Positions 46,778 to 54,975 are shown, counted from the stretch's first letter. The stretch is 64,000 nucleotides of DNA from an uncultured Oscillospiraceae bacterium (GCA_902497145.1 CABVDR010000003.1:1-64000), one strand, 5' to 3'. The notes: a model not told the origin generated them from the letters alone. Made by a program: numbers and translations.

Positions 46778-47776
46778 TCAGCCGGCAACGAGATCCTTGT
46801 ACTCGTTGACGATGCTCTTCACGTTCTCAATGTGGGCGTCCACGTCCTCCTGGCTCATGGTGTCCACTTCCAGCAGCATGGTGTCCTGCAGCCAGGTCAC
46901 CACTTCCTCGTCGGCCAGGATCTTGTCGTACAGGTCCTTGAGTTCCTTCACAGTGGCCTCGTCGGTGCCGGCCCGGGCCATGATGAAGCAGCGGTTGCGG
47001 AAGTAGGGGTAGCCCTTCTCGCCCACGCCCTCGACGCCGGCGAAGGGACCGTTCTCGATGGCCTTCTCATCAAAGGCGCACACCACGGTCACGCTGCCCT
47101 GCTGATAGGTCTCCTGGATCTGGGACTGGTGGGAGACGGCAAACTGGGTCTCGCCCTTGGCCACGGCCTGGGCGGCCTCGGCGGCGGACTGATAGGCCAC
47201 CAGCTTCAGCTTGTCGCCGGCGCCCATCTTGCCGAACAGGGAGGCGGCCAGGAAGGCCTCGGAGCCGGTGGCGCCGTTAACGGCCACGCTGATCTCCTCA
47301 CCCTTGGCCACATAGGCCTCCAGGTCGGCGATGGTCTTGATGTTCAGGTTCGCCTCGGCGGAGAGAACAAAGATAGAGGAGTACAGGTTCTCCACAAAGA
47401 CAAAGTCATCCTCACTGAACTGCAGCTTGGAGGGGTCGATGATGGAGGTAATGGACAGCAGGCCTTCGCCTACGAAGACCAGCTCGGGGTCGTTGGCCTC
47501 GGTGTCCATGACCCAGGTGTTTACGGTGGCGGCGTCGCCGGCAATGGCCTCGGCCACCAGGGTGATCTTGTCGGAGTACTGGGTGGACTTGGCCGCCGCC
47601 TTCTGGCTTACCATGGCGGCTACGCCGGAGGGAGCCCAGGGGCAGGTGACTTTCCAGCTGGCGCTTTTGCCGGAGGTGGAGCCGCTGCCGCTTCCGCCGC
47701 CGCTGCTGTTACAGCCGGCCAGCAGGCCCACGGTCATAGCCAGAGCAAGAGATGCGCTGAGGATCCGCTTGTTCAT
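46778..47776 (-). CDS. tctC: Tripartite tricarboxylate transporter substrate-binding lipoprotein
   Basis: 332 residues. Lipoprotein signal MNKRILSASLALAMTVGLLAGC followed by a Gly/Ser tether. The Bug/TctC fold begins WKVTCPWAPSGVAAMVSQKAA, the position where this family binds the carboxylate group of its ligand. It captures an organic acid outside the cell for TctAB. AAAGGAG precedes the ATG. First gene of the tctCBA-sulfatase-regulator unit. Confidence 0.92.
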   Translation of the reverse strand: MNKRILSASLALAMTVGLLAGCNSSGGGSGSGSTSGKSASWKVTCPWAPSGVAAMVSQKAAAKSTQYSDKITLVAEAIAGDAATVNTWVMDTEANDPELVFVGEGLLSITSIIDPSKLQFSEDDFVFVENLYSSIFVLSAEANLNIKTIADLEAYVAKGEEISVAVNGATGSEAFLAASLFGKMGAGDKLKLVAYQSAAEAAQAVAKGETQFAVSHQSQIQETYQQGSVTVVCAFDEKAIENGPFAGVEGVGEKGYPYFRNRCFIMARAGTDEATVKELKDLYDKILADEEVVTWLQDTMLLEVDTMSQEDVDAHIENVKSIVNEYKDLVAG

Positions 47777-48062
47777 GTTTCATTCTCCTTTTCAATTTGT
47801 ATATTTTCTCCAGATAATAGGCCTTGTTCTTCGCCTGGTATATGTAATGTACCATTTCCTTCTGGTTTGGTTCAACAGATTTTTAAAAAAAGATGATAAA
47901 GTTGTACGGTTATAGTGGAATTTTTGAAATGCTGTATTTTATTTCTTGCATATTTGTGCAAGCTGCCTATTTTGCTGAAGCAAAATTATGCAAAGTCCCC
48001 GATGAATCAATTTTTGTAAGAAAACGGCAAAAATTGACGAATCTGGGGGTGTTTTAAACAAG
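47777..48062. promoter_or_regulatory. Control region of the tctCBA-sulfatase operon
   Basis: A/T-rich, non-coding. Minus-strand promoter -35 TTGAAC (47870-47875), 18-base spacer, extended -10 TG-G-TACATT (47846-47851). Farther upstream: an AraR-half-site-like GTTGTACG (47901-47908), an inverted repeat TTGCATATTTGTGCAA (47946-47961) and a perfect 8-2-8 palindrome ATTTTGCTGAAGCAAAAT (47969-47986). These are candidate sites for the AraR-like regulator encoded at the operon end. No coding signal. Confidence 0.6.
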
Positions 48063-48089
48063 AAAAAACCGGCCGCCAAGGGCAGCCGG
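48063..48089 (-). terminator. Second terminator after pxpA
   Basis: Minus-strand 9-bp stem (48081-48089 with 48069-48077, one G-T pair), three-base loop, then six T's (48063-48068). It backs up the palindrome just upstream. Confidence 0.85.
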
Positions 48090-48111
48090 CTGATAAGTTC
48101 TTTCAAAAACA

Positions 48112-48147
48112 TGCAAAAGGCCGGCAGAGCTCTGCCGGCCTTTTGCA
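48112..48147. terminator. 36-base perfect palindrome terminator after pxpA
   Basis: Perfectly self-complementary over 36 bases (18-bp arms, no unpaired centre). On the minus strand it is followed by a T-rich stretch, so it ends the symporter-pxpBCA transcript. Confidence 0.85.
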
Positions 48148-48175
48148 ACTAGAAAAGGGAAGGGAAGAAAGCAAA

Positions 48176-48934
48176 TTAAAGGAAGTTGCGGATGGCGATG
48201 CCCTCGGCCTCAAACTCCTTGCGGATGCGCTCCACAAAGGCAAGTGCCTTGGCGCCGTCGCCGTGGACGCACAGGGTGTCGCCCTGAATGGCGATCTCCT
48301 TGCCGGTGATGGCGGTGACCTTGTGCTCCTTGATCATCTTGATGCAGCGCTCCACCGCCAGATCCTCATCGGTGATCATGGAGCCGGGCTGCTTGCGGGG
48401 CACCAGGGACAGGTCCTCCATGTAGGCCCGGTCAGCAAAGATCTCGGCCGCAGTCTTCAGGCCCATCTTCTGAGCCTCCTGGCCCAGGACGGCGCCGGCA
48501 CAGTAGAAGATGCGGATGGAGGGATCGATCTCATACACCGCCTCGCAGATGGCCTTGGACACCTCCCGGTCGTACTGGCACAGGTTGCCCAGGGCGCCGT
48601 GGGGGGCCACATGCTGCAGCTTCAGACCATAGCTCTGAGTGAAGGCCATGAGAGCGCCGATCTGATACTTCATGTAATTTTTGACCTCGTCGGTGGACAG
48701 CACCATCTTCCGGCGGCCAAAGCCCATCAGGTCGGGATAGCCGGGGTGCGCGCCAACAGCCACGCCCCGCTCTTTGGCCATGCGTACCACCTTGTCCATT
48801 ACCATGGGGTCGCCGGCGTGGTAGCCGCAGGCCACGTTGGTGGAGGTAATATGCTGGATAATGCCCTCGTCGTTGCCGATGCGGTAAGCGCCGAAGCTTT
48901 CACCCATATCACTGTTCAAATCGATGGAATACAT
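48176..48934 (-). CDS. pxpA: 5-oxoprolinase subunit A (LamB/YcsF family)
   Basis: 252 residues from the ATG at 48934 (AGAGGTG six bases upstream); the in-frame GTG at 48943 lies within that site. Family signature SIDLNSDMGESFGAYRIGND, then TSTNVACGYHAGDP and AVGAHPGYPDLMGFGRR. With PxpB and PxpC it forms the ATP-dependent prokaryotic 5-oxoprolinase that turns 5-oxoproline into glutamate. Last gene of the unit; two terminators follow. Confidence 0.95.
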   Translation of the reverse strand: MYSIDLNSDMGESFGAYRIGNDEGIIQHITSTNVACGYHAGDPMVMDKVVRMAKERGVAVGAHPGYPDLMGFGRRKMVLSTDEVKNYMKYQIGALMAFTQSYGLKLQHVAPHGALGNLCQYDREVSKAICEAVYEIDPSIRIFYCAGAVLGQEAQKMGLKTAAEIFADRAYMEDLSLVPRKQPGSMITDEDLAVERCIKMIKEHKVTAITGKEIAIQGDTLCVHGDGAKALAFVERIRKEFEAEGIAIRNFL

Positions 48935-48952
48935 GAAACGCACCTCTTTCTG

Positions 48953-50038
48953 TTACTGGGAGACCACCTGGATGGAGGTCTCATAGACTTTTCCGTTGAT
49001 GGTAATGCGGTAACGGCGCACAGGACCAGGCAGAGTGGTCTTGGGGTAAACGGGGGACTGATGTGCCTGGCCAGAAGGCTGGGCCTGAGGCGCCGGAGCA
49101 TTCAGGGTTTGATCCAAGGTGTTGAGCCGGCTTTGCATCTCCCGCCACAGCTGGTGGGCCTGGGAGACGGGCACCGACTGGAAGCGGATGACATCGCCAG
49201 GACGGCACTGGCCGATGACGGGCAGGTCGGCGGTGATGACGGTGGCGATCTTGGTGTAGCCGCCCACAGTCTGGCGCTCGGCCAGCATAATGATAGGCAG
49301 GCCGGAGGTGGGCACCTGGATGGCGCCGGTGACCATGCCGTCGGAGATGATGTTGCCGTCTACTTTATGCTCAATGACCGCTCCGTCCAGACGGCAGCCC
49401 ATGCGGTCAAAGTCGTTGGTGACATTGTAGGGTTGACCCAGGAAGGTGTCAATGCCCTTTTGGGTGAAGGCGTCATCCTGGGGGCCCATAATGACCCGGA
49501 GCACCCGCTCTTTTCCGGCGGGCATGGCGTGGTCCGTGCGGCGCTCCTCCATCCGGGGCAGAGCCGTCTTGGGGGCCAGGAAGCCGATCTCGTCGCCCTT
49601 GGCCAGCTTGCGGCCCTCCAGGCCGCCTACCTTATTCTGTACACCGGTGGCCCGGCTGCCCATGACCTCGGGGACGTCCAGTCCGCCGGCAAAGGCTACA
49701 TAGGTCCGGCAGCCGGTGCGGGCGGCCCGCAGCTTCAGCACCGAGCCCGCCTTGACCAGAACCGCCTGGTTCATGGGCAGGGGCTTCTCGTCCAGCAGGG
49801 GCATCATGTCCCCGCCGGTGACCGCAATGATGTCATCCTGAGTAAAACGAAGGGTGGGGCCCAGCATGGTGGCCTCCAGAGCGCTCAGATCTCTGGGGTT
49901 GCCCACCAGAATGTTGGCGATCTGAAAGGACTCCTGGTCCATGGGGCCAGAGGGGGAGACGCCGAACTGCTCATAGCCGTACCGGCCGCCGTCCTGAACG
50001 GTGGTCAGGACCCCGGGATTTTCTACCACGATGCCCAT
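48953..50038 (-). CDS. pxpC: 5-oxoprolinase subunit C with a biotinyl-domain-like tail
   Basis: 361 residues. Residues 1 to about 300 are the PxpC/KipA (AHS2) domain: VENPGVLTTVQDGGRYGYEQFGVSPSGPMD, FAGGLDVPEVMGSRAT and SGLPIIMLAERQTVGGYTKIA. A Pro/Gln-rich linker (about 315-340) leads to a final segment YRITINGKVYETSI. That segment resembles the first strand pair of biotin carboxyl carrier domains but ends before any biotinylation Lys could occur. The extra tail is not part of the standard 5-oxoprolinase subunit. Located between pxpB and pxpA. Confidence 0.92.
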   Translation of the reverse strand: MGIVVENPGVLTTVQDGGRYGYEQFGVSPSGPMDQESFQIANILVGNPRDLSALEATMLGPTLRFTQDDIIAVTGGDMMPLLDEKPLPMNQAVLVKAGSVLKLRAARTGCRTYVAFAGGLDVPEVMGSRATGVQNKVGGLEGRKLAKGDEIGFLAPKTALPRMEERRTDHAMPAGKERVLRVIMGPQDDAFTQKGIDTFLGQPYNVTNDFDRMGCRLDGAVIEHKVDGNIISDGMVTGAIQVPTSGLPIIMLAERQTVGGYTKIATVITADLPVIGQCRPGDVIRFQSVPVSQAHQLWREMQSRLNTLDQTLNAPAPQAQPSGQAHQSPVYPKTTLPGPVRRYRITINGKVYETSIQVVSQ

Positions 50039-50040
50039 GT

Positions 50041-50763
50041 TCAGCCCTCCTTTTCATAGGTCTTGGGCTGGTAGCAGCCCAGTTCCACTTGCCGCTTGAT
50101 GTCCATAAATTCCGCCTTGTCCACGGGGACATGGTGGATCCACTGGCCCGCCTTCAGCAGGAAGGGGTTCTTCTTTCGGTAGTCGCAGGCCAGAATGGGG
50201 GTGGTGCCGATGATGTTCCAGCCGCAGGGCTGGTCAAAGGGGATGATATCGCTCAGCCCCAGCTGCACCACGATGCTGCCGCCGGGAATGCGGACCCGGG
50301 GGGTCTCCCGCCGCTTGAAGGAGAAGGGGTTCTCAAAGCGGGCGGTATAGGGGTGGCCGGGGGCAAAGCCCAGCATATACACATAATAATCGCTCTGACT
50401 GTGGATGCGGATGATCTCTTCCTCCGTCTTGCCCTCGATCCGGGCGATCTCCTCCAGATCCAGGGCGTACTCGCCCTCGTAGAGGACGGGGATTTCGGTG
50501 ACAATGGACTTGGGGAGGCTGGAGAGATCCAGGTGCTTGACGCCCTGGTCAATGGCCTCTTTCAACTGGTCCAGATCCGCGGTAAGGGGGTCGTAGTGAA
50601 TGACCAGAGAACGGTAGGTGGGGATGAGTTCTCCAATCCCGGGGAGCCGCCGCTCCTCCAGCGCACGCTTGAGGGCCACCACCTTCCGGTTGACCTCCAT
50701 GCTGATCTCGTTTTCAAATTCCACCAACAGGGCCTGGTCGCCCACATCATGTAAGGTGTACAT
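50041..50763 (-). CDS. pxpB: 5-oxoprolinase subunit B (KipI/AHS1 family)
   Basis: 240 residues from the ATG at 50763, with GGAGG 7 bases upstream; the ATG two codons earlier abuts that site. Family features: YTLHDVGDQALLVEFENEIS at the N-terminus, YRSLVIHYDPL, MLGFAPGHPYTARF, and TPRVRIPGGSIVVQLGLSDIIPFDQPCGWNIIGTTP. Its stop is two bases from the pxpC start, consistent with the tight PxpB-PxpC complex. Confidence 0.94.
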   Translation of the reverse strand: MYTLHDVGDQALLVEFENEISMEVNRKVVALKRALEERRLPGIGELIPTYRSLVIHYDPLTADLDQLKEAIDQGVKHLDLSSLPKSIVTEIPVLYEGEYALDLEEIARIEGKTEEEIIRIHSQSDYYVYMLGFAPGHPYTARFENPFSFKRRETPRVRIPGGSIVVQLGLSDIIPFDQPCGWNIIGTTPILACDYRKKNPFLLKAGQWIHHVPVDKAEFMDIKRQVELGCYQPKTYEKEG

Positions 50764-50856
50764 AGGCATTCCTCCGCTTGGCTGTCCGGCCGGCCCATGG
50801 GAAATGGACCGGCCGGATCGGTTGATATGTATTTGCTTAGGACCGGGCAAGGAAAA

Positions 50857-52188
50857 TCAGCTGTTGTAGATCTCCTTGTCGAACTCCTTCTCGCTGGTGG
50901 AGACGATCACGGTGGTAGCCGCGTCGCCCACCACGTTCAGGGTGGTCAGGACCATCTCGCAGGGCTTGTTCATGGCAAGCACCAGAGAGTAGATGAGGGT
51001 ACAAAGCTCGGTGTTGAACCCGGCGCCAGTGAGAACGGCGTACAGCATGACGGAGCCGGCAGCAGGGATGGCAGGAGTGCCCATGGAAGCGGCGATGGCC
51101 AGCAGGGTCATGGTCAGGTAGTTCATGGGGGTCACATCCAGGCCGGCGCAGGTGGCGATGAAGGCGGCGCCGATGATGTGCATGATGGCGGTACCGTTCA
51201 TGTTAATGGTCATGCCTACGGGCAGAACGAAGTCGGTGATTTCCTCAGAGCAGCCCAGCTCCTTCACACAGGTCTCCCGGTTCAGAGGCAGAGCGGGGGC
51301 AGAGGCGGCGGCACCGAAGGCGATGATAGCCACCTTGACCATCTTCTTCATAAAGATGAAGGGGTTGCAGTGGGTGGAGGCGCCGATGGCAATGGGGTAG
51401 GCCACCAGCAGGTAGATGATCAGGGTGATGATGGTGACAAGGATGTAGGAGAAGATGTTGCTCACCTGGTCGATGCCGTAGATAGCGAAGGTGCGGGTGA
51501 TCATGCAGAACACGGAGAAGGGGCTGCACACGATGATCAGGAAGTCCAGGAACTTCTGTACGATCTGGCTGCACTCGTCACAGAAGGTCTTAAAGACCGT
51601 AATCTTGTCTCCCATCGCGGCGATGCTCACGCCGATAATTACGGAGCAGGTGATGACCGCCAGCATCTTATTATTGTTGCCCAGGGCGGAGATCATATTG
51701 TCGGGTACTGCGTTGACGATGGTGACCAGAATGTTGCTGGTCTCGGCCTCGGTGACGTCGGCGGCCAGATTCTCCACCACGAACTCACGGTACAGGCCCA
51801 TGTTGATGACCAGCTCAGAGACCACAGCGGCAAAGAAGCAGGCCACCAGGTAGAACAGAACAAAGGTGATGATGGTCTTGCCGGCGATGCGGCCCAGCTT
51901 TCTCATATCGTTCATGCCGCACACAGACATGATGATGGAGAAAAAGACCATGGGCACGATGGCCAGCTTCAGCGCGTTGGTAAAGACGGTTTGAACAATA
52001 TAGAATAGGCCGATGGCGTTACGTCCCTCGCTGACGGTGATGTCCTGGAAGAAGAGTTTATTCAGGATGTTCCACACTTCCGGGGACATGGAAGGTTTTA
52101 GTAAGGAGATGACGATACCCACAATCACACCAAGGATGAGGGCTGTCACCATGCGCTTGACAAAGCTTTTCCGTTTCTTCTCAACCAT
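50857..52188 (-). CDS. Dicarboxylate/amino acid:cation symporter (GltP/DAACS family)
   Basis: 443 residues from the ATG at 52188 (GGGAG 8 bases upstream). About eight helices plus two hairpins. The family's NMDGTA motif appears as MTINMNGTAIMH. The usual serine-rich SSSAATLP loop appears as AAASAPALPLN, so the hallmark serines are largely replaced. Members take up glutamate, aspartate or C4-dicarboxylates. Leading a pxpBCA operon, it probably imports glutamate, 5-oxoproline or a related acid. The altered loop means the substrate should not be assumed. Confidence 0.87.
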   Translation of the reverse strand: MVEKKRKSFVKRMVTALILGVIVGIVISLLKPSMSPEVWNILNKLFFQDITVSEGRNAIGLFYIVQTVFTNALKLAIVPMVFFSIIMSVCGMNDMRKLGRIAGKTIITFVLFYLVACFFAAVVSELVINMGLYREFVVENLAADVTEAETSNILVTIVNAVPDNMISALGNNNKMLAVITCSVIIGVSIAAMGDKITVFKTFCDECSQIVQKFLDFLIIVCSPFSVFCMITRTFAIYGIDQVSNIFSYILVTIITLIIYLLVAYPIAIGASTHCNPFIFMKKMVKVAIIAFGAAASAPALPLNRETCVKELGCSEEITDFVLPVGMTINMNGTAIMHIIGAAFIATCAGLDVTPMNYLTMTLLAIAASMGTPAIPAAGSVMLYAVLTGAGFNTELCTLIYSLVLAMNKPCEMVLTTLNVVGDAATTVIVSTSEKEFDKEIYNS

Positions 52189-52340
52189 GATTTCAACTCC
52201 CGTATACAACAGTTATCCCGTATCCCGCTCTTTTTGGGATGCGTGAAGGTTGGTCCGTCGGCAATTTTCCGGGTCACCGGTGTCGACAGGGGTTTCCTAT
52301 CTTAATTGCCCAAAAAACAACTGACGTTCCGTCTGAAATA

Positions 52341-52369
52341 AGGATAACATCTCCAAAGTTTTTCGACAA
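52341..52369 (-). promoter_or_regulatory. Promoter of the symporter-pxpBCA operon
   Basis: Minus strand: -35 TTGTCG (52364-52369), 17-base spacer, -10 TATCCT (52341-52346). It lies about 150 bases ahead of the symporter start. Confidence 0.5.
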
Positions 52370-52499
52370 ATAAATAATACGAAATGAAGATATTTATAAA
52401 ATAAATATTTAACCACTACAAAACATACAAAAAACGCACCAGGCACATTTTGGCATCGTTTTATCCAATTATCCGATATTTATATTATAGTATATTTAG

Positions 52500-52529
52500 T
52501 TTATAAATATATTTTTTGTGCACTAAAAT
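52500..52529 (+). promoter_or_regulatory. Upstream copy of the duplicated promoter
   Basis: -35 TTTATA (52500-52505), 18-base spacer, -10 TAAAAT (52524-52529), degenerate relative to the downstream copy. A transcript from here would meet the terminator at 52618-52652 after about 110 bases. Confidence 0.5.
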
Positions 52530-52617
52530 CACTGCGGAAAGAAGATAAGAGGAAAAACACGGTAAATTACACAAAAACCGGGGGGTTTTACCGAAGAATA
52601 AACCAATACGAAACATA

Positions 52618-52652
52618 CAAAAAGCCCGCGGAGAACACCCCCACGGGCTTTT
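52618..52652 (+). terminator. Terminator between the two promoter copies
   Basis: Stem AAAAGCCCG/CGGGCTTTT with an inner GG/CC pair, followed by ATT. No gene lies upstream on the plus strand until the radical SAM gene far away, so it must end short transcripts starting in unit 1. Confidence 0.75.
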
Positions 52653-52689
52653 ATTGTATTTCTTAATAATTTTTATCGCCTATATTCAT

Positions 52690-52719
52690 TTTACAAATAT
52701 AACTTCTGTGCGCTATAAT
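52690..52719 (+). promoter_or_regulatory. Main promoter of the aminotransferase gene
   Basis: -35 TTTACA (52690-52695), 18-base spacer, -10 TATAAT (52714-52719), in the downstream unit of the duplication. It gives a leader of about 75 bases. Confidence 0.7.
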
Positions 52720-52800
52720 GGCGGCAGAAGCAGAAAAGAAGGAAAAATCCGCTGGATTACACAAAAAATCAAACTGGATATACAGGAAAGGAGAATCGGT

Positions 52801-53982
52801 ATGTTTGAAACTGCCAAGCGCATGGAGATGCTCCCGTTTTCCGGCATCCGTGTCATGATGGAGCGGGCCACCCAGATGCAGAAGAAGGGGGAGGACGTGA
52901 TCCACATGGAGATCGGCCGCCCTGACTTCGATACCCCTGAGGTCATTAAGGAGGCTGCTTACGACAGCATCCGCCGCGGCAACGTATTCTATACCTCTAA
53001 TTATGGTACCCCCGAGCTTCGGAAGGCCATTGCCGAAAAGCTTAAGCGGGACAACAACGTGGACTACACCGCCGACGAGATCCTGGTGACCATCGGCGTG
53101 GGCGAGGGCACCTATGCCGCCGTGGCCGCCTTCCTCAACCCCGGCGACGAGGTTCTGGTTCCCGATCCCGTGTGGCTCAACTACATCCACGTGCCCAACT
53201 TCTTCGGCGCTGTTCCCGTCAGCTACAAGCTGCGGGAGGAGAACGACTTCCAGATCGACCTCAAGGAGCTGGAGAGCCTCATCACCGACAAGACCCGCAT
53301 GCTGGTTATCAACACCCCCGGCAACCCCACCGGCGTGGTGCAGTCCTATGAGACCCTGAAGGGCCTGGCCGACATCGCCATCCGTCACGACCTGATCGTG
53401 GTCTCCGACGAGATCTACGAGAAGTTGGTCTACGGCGGCGAGAAGCACATCAGCATCGCCTCCCTGCCCGGTATGAAGGAGCGCACCATCACCCTGAACG
53501 GCTTCTCCAAGTGCTACTCCATGACCGGCTGGCGTCTGGGCTATGCCGCCGCTCCCGTGGACTTCATCAAGGCCATGGTCCGTGTCCACCAGTACATCAA
53601 CACCTGCGCCGCTTCCTTCGTGCAGGAGGCCGGCATCACCGCCCTGGAGAAGGCCGAGCCCGACGTGCAGGAGATGGTGAAGGAGTACGCCCGCCGCAGA
53701 GACTACATGGTCTCCGCCATCAACAGCATGGACGGCGTGAGCTGCAAGACCCCCGGCGGCGCCTTCTATGTATTCATGAACATCAAGTCCTTCGGCATGA
53801 CCTCCGCCGAGATGGCCAACTACCTGCTGGAGGAGGCCAAGATCGCCACCGTGCCCGGTTCCGCCTTTGGTTCTCAGGGTGAGGGCTACGTCCGCTTCTC
53901 CTACGCCTGCAGCTACGAGCGCATCGTGGAGGGCATGGAGCGCATGCGCAAGGCCCTGGCTAAGCTGCCCAAGAAGGGTTAA
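52801..53982 (+). CDS. PLP-dependent aminotransferase class I (aspartate aminotransferase-like)
   Basis: 393 residues from the ATG at 52801 (AAAGGAG 7 bases upstream); earlier in-frame codons run through the promoter. Fold type I motifs: EIGRPDFDTPEVI, INTPGNPTGVV, SDEIYEKLVYGG, the PLP lysine in NGFSKCYSMTGWRLGY, and the carboxylate-binding Arg in VRFSYACSYE. The substrate is not fixed by sequence; aspartate, alanine or aromatic amino acids are possible. The stop shares the four bases TTAA with the stop of the convergent LysR gene. Confidence 0.88.
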   Translation: MFETAKRMEMLPFSGIRVMMERATQMQKKGEDVIHMEIGRPDFDTPEVIKEAAYDSIRRGNVFYTSNYGTPELRKAIAEKLKRDNNVDYTADEILVTIGVGEGTYAAVAAFLNPGDEVLVPDPVWLNYIHVPNFFGAVPVSYKLREENDFQIDLKELESLITDKTRMLVINTPGNPTGVVQSYETLKGLADIAIRHDLIVVSDEIYEKLVYGGEKHISIASLPGMKERTITLNGFSKCYSMTGWRLGYAAAPVDFIKAMVRVHQYINTCAASFVQEAGITALEKAEPDVQEMVKEYARRRDYMVSAINSMDGVSCKTPGGAFYVFMNIKSFGMTSAEMANYLLEEAKIATVPGSAFGSQGEGYVRFSYACSYERIVEGMERMRKALAKLPKKG

Positions 53983-54902
53983 AAGCGCTGCCAGACCTGG
54001 CCAATGCGCAGGTCAAACTTTAAATTTTCCAGGTACTGGGTCAGATTTTTCTCAAAATAGTCCAGTGCCTTCTCCGTGGCAATAAGGGGCGTGCGGTGCT
54101 TGATCTTGTAGCAGCAGCGGTTGGGGGGAGGATTCTCCAGCCGGCTGACGTACAGGGCGTGGCTGCCGTACAGCTCATGGATCACCGATTCCGGTGCAAT
54201 CATCCAGTACTGCTCTCTGGGATTCCACATCTTGGAGATCACCGTAATGGTGTCGGCGGACAGACAGGGGCGGGCGTAGTTGGTCAGCCACTGATCGTGC
54301 CATATCTGATAGGGATCGTCCCACTTTAAAAACAGCTCCTTGGCCGGGTCCAGCTCGTCGGTGTGAACCAGAGGCTTCTCCACCGCCGGGTTAGACGACT
54401 GAACCAGGTACATTTTCTCCTCAAAAACGCACTCACACAGCACGTTTTTGTAGTAGAGCTGGTAGAACACAAAGGCCAGGTCGATGTCGTGGGCATCCAG
54501 AATGCCGTACAGCTCAGAGGACTGGTGGGTACGGATGCTGAGATCCAGCACTGTCCCGCTGCGGATGAGCTGCTGATAGAAGGGGGCCAGCAGGGCCACA
54601 TTCAAACTGTCGGCACAGCCGATGGTGAGCAGGGTCCGCTCCCGCCGCCCTTGAAGCAGACGGGTCTCCTTCCAAAGGGACATCATCCGTTCGGCGATAG
54701 GGATAAAGTCGGCCCCCTCCGGGGTGAGCTCGATCTGCTTAAACCCCTTGCTGCGCAAGATCAGGGAGCAGTTGAGTTCCTTCTCCAGCAGCTTGAGCCG
54801 GTGGCTCACCGTGGGCTGAGAGAGGAAGAGGGCATCGGCGGTTTTGGAAATGCTCTTTGTGCTGACGATGGAGAGAAACATCTCAATATCGGCCAGATCC
54901 AT
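53979..54902 (-). CDS. LysR-family transcriptional regulator
   Basis: 307 residues. HTH in IEMFLSIVSTKSISKTADALFLSQPTVSHRLKLLEKEL, followed by a LysR effector domain (LLTIGCADSLNVALLAPFY, IDLAFVFYQLYYKN). It diverges from the RraA-like gene, with a perfect dyad (54976-54993) between them that is a likely binding site, so RraA is the probable target. AAGGAGG precedes the ATG. The stop overlaps the convergent aminotransferase stop. Confidence 0.87.
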   Translation of the reverse strand: MDLADIEMFLSIVSTKSISKTADALFLSQPTVSHRLKLLEKELNCSLILRSKGFKQIELTPEGADFIPIAERMMSLWKETRLLQGRRERTLLTIGCADSLNVALLAPFYQQLIRSGTVLDLSIRTHQSSELYGILDAHDIDLAFVFYQLYYKNVLCECVFEEKMYLVQSSNPAVEKPLVHTDELDPAKELFLKWDDPYQIWHDQWLTNYARPCLSADTITVISKMWNPREQYWMIAPESVIHELYGSHALYVSRLENPPPNRCCYKIKHRTPLIATEKALDYFEKNLTQYLENLKFDLRIGQVWQRF

Positions 54903-54975
54903 GCAAACGCCTCCTTACGTGCCTGAAGCAAAACACACAACATAGTACTGACAGTTTACCACACAATCCGCGGTT

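Larger units (their letters stand above)
52411..52790. repeat. Imperfect tandem duplication of a ~190-bp regulatory unit
   Basis: Unit 1 (about 52411-52600) and unit 2 (about 52601-52790) align without gaps at an offset of exactly 190 bases. Matching islands are AACCACTAC-AAACATACAA (52411-52430) with AACCAATAC-AAACATACAA (52601-52620), the promoter-like stretch from 52500 with that from 52690, and ATTACACAAAAA (52566-52577) with the same string at 52756-52767. The middle of each unit has diverged; unit 2 carries a terminator there. Confidence 0.8.

Noticed and set aside
52428..52457. Possible sigma-54 promoter in the duplicated region (GGCAC-ATTTT-GGCAT).
   Set aside because: The distance between GG and GC is nine, not ten bases, and the unit has normal sigma-70 elements downstream.
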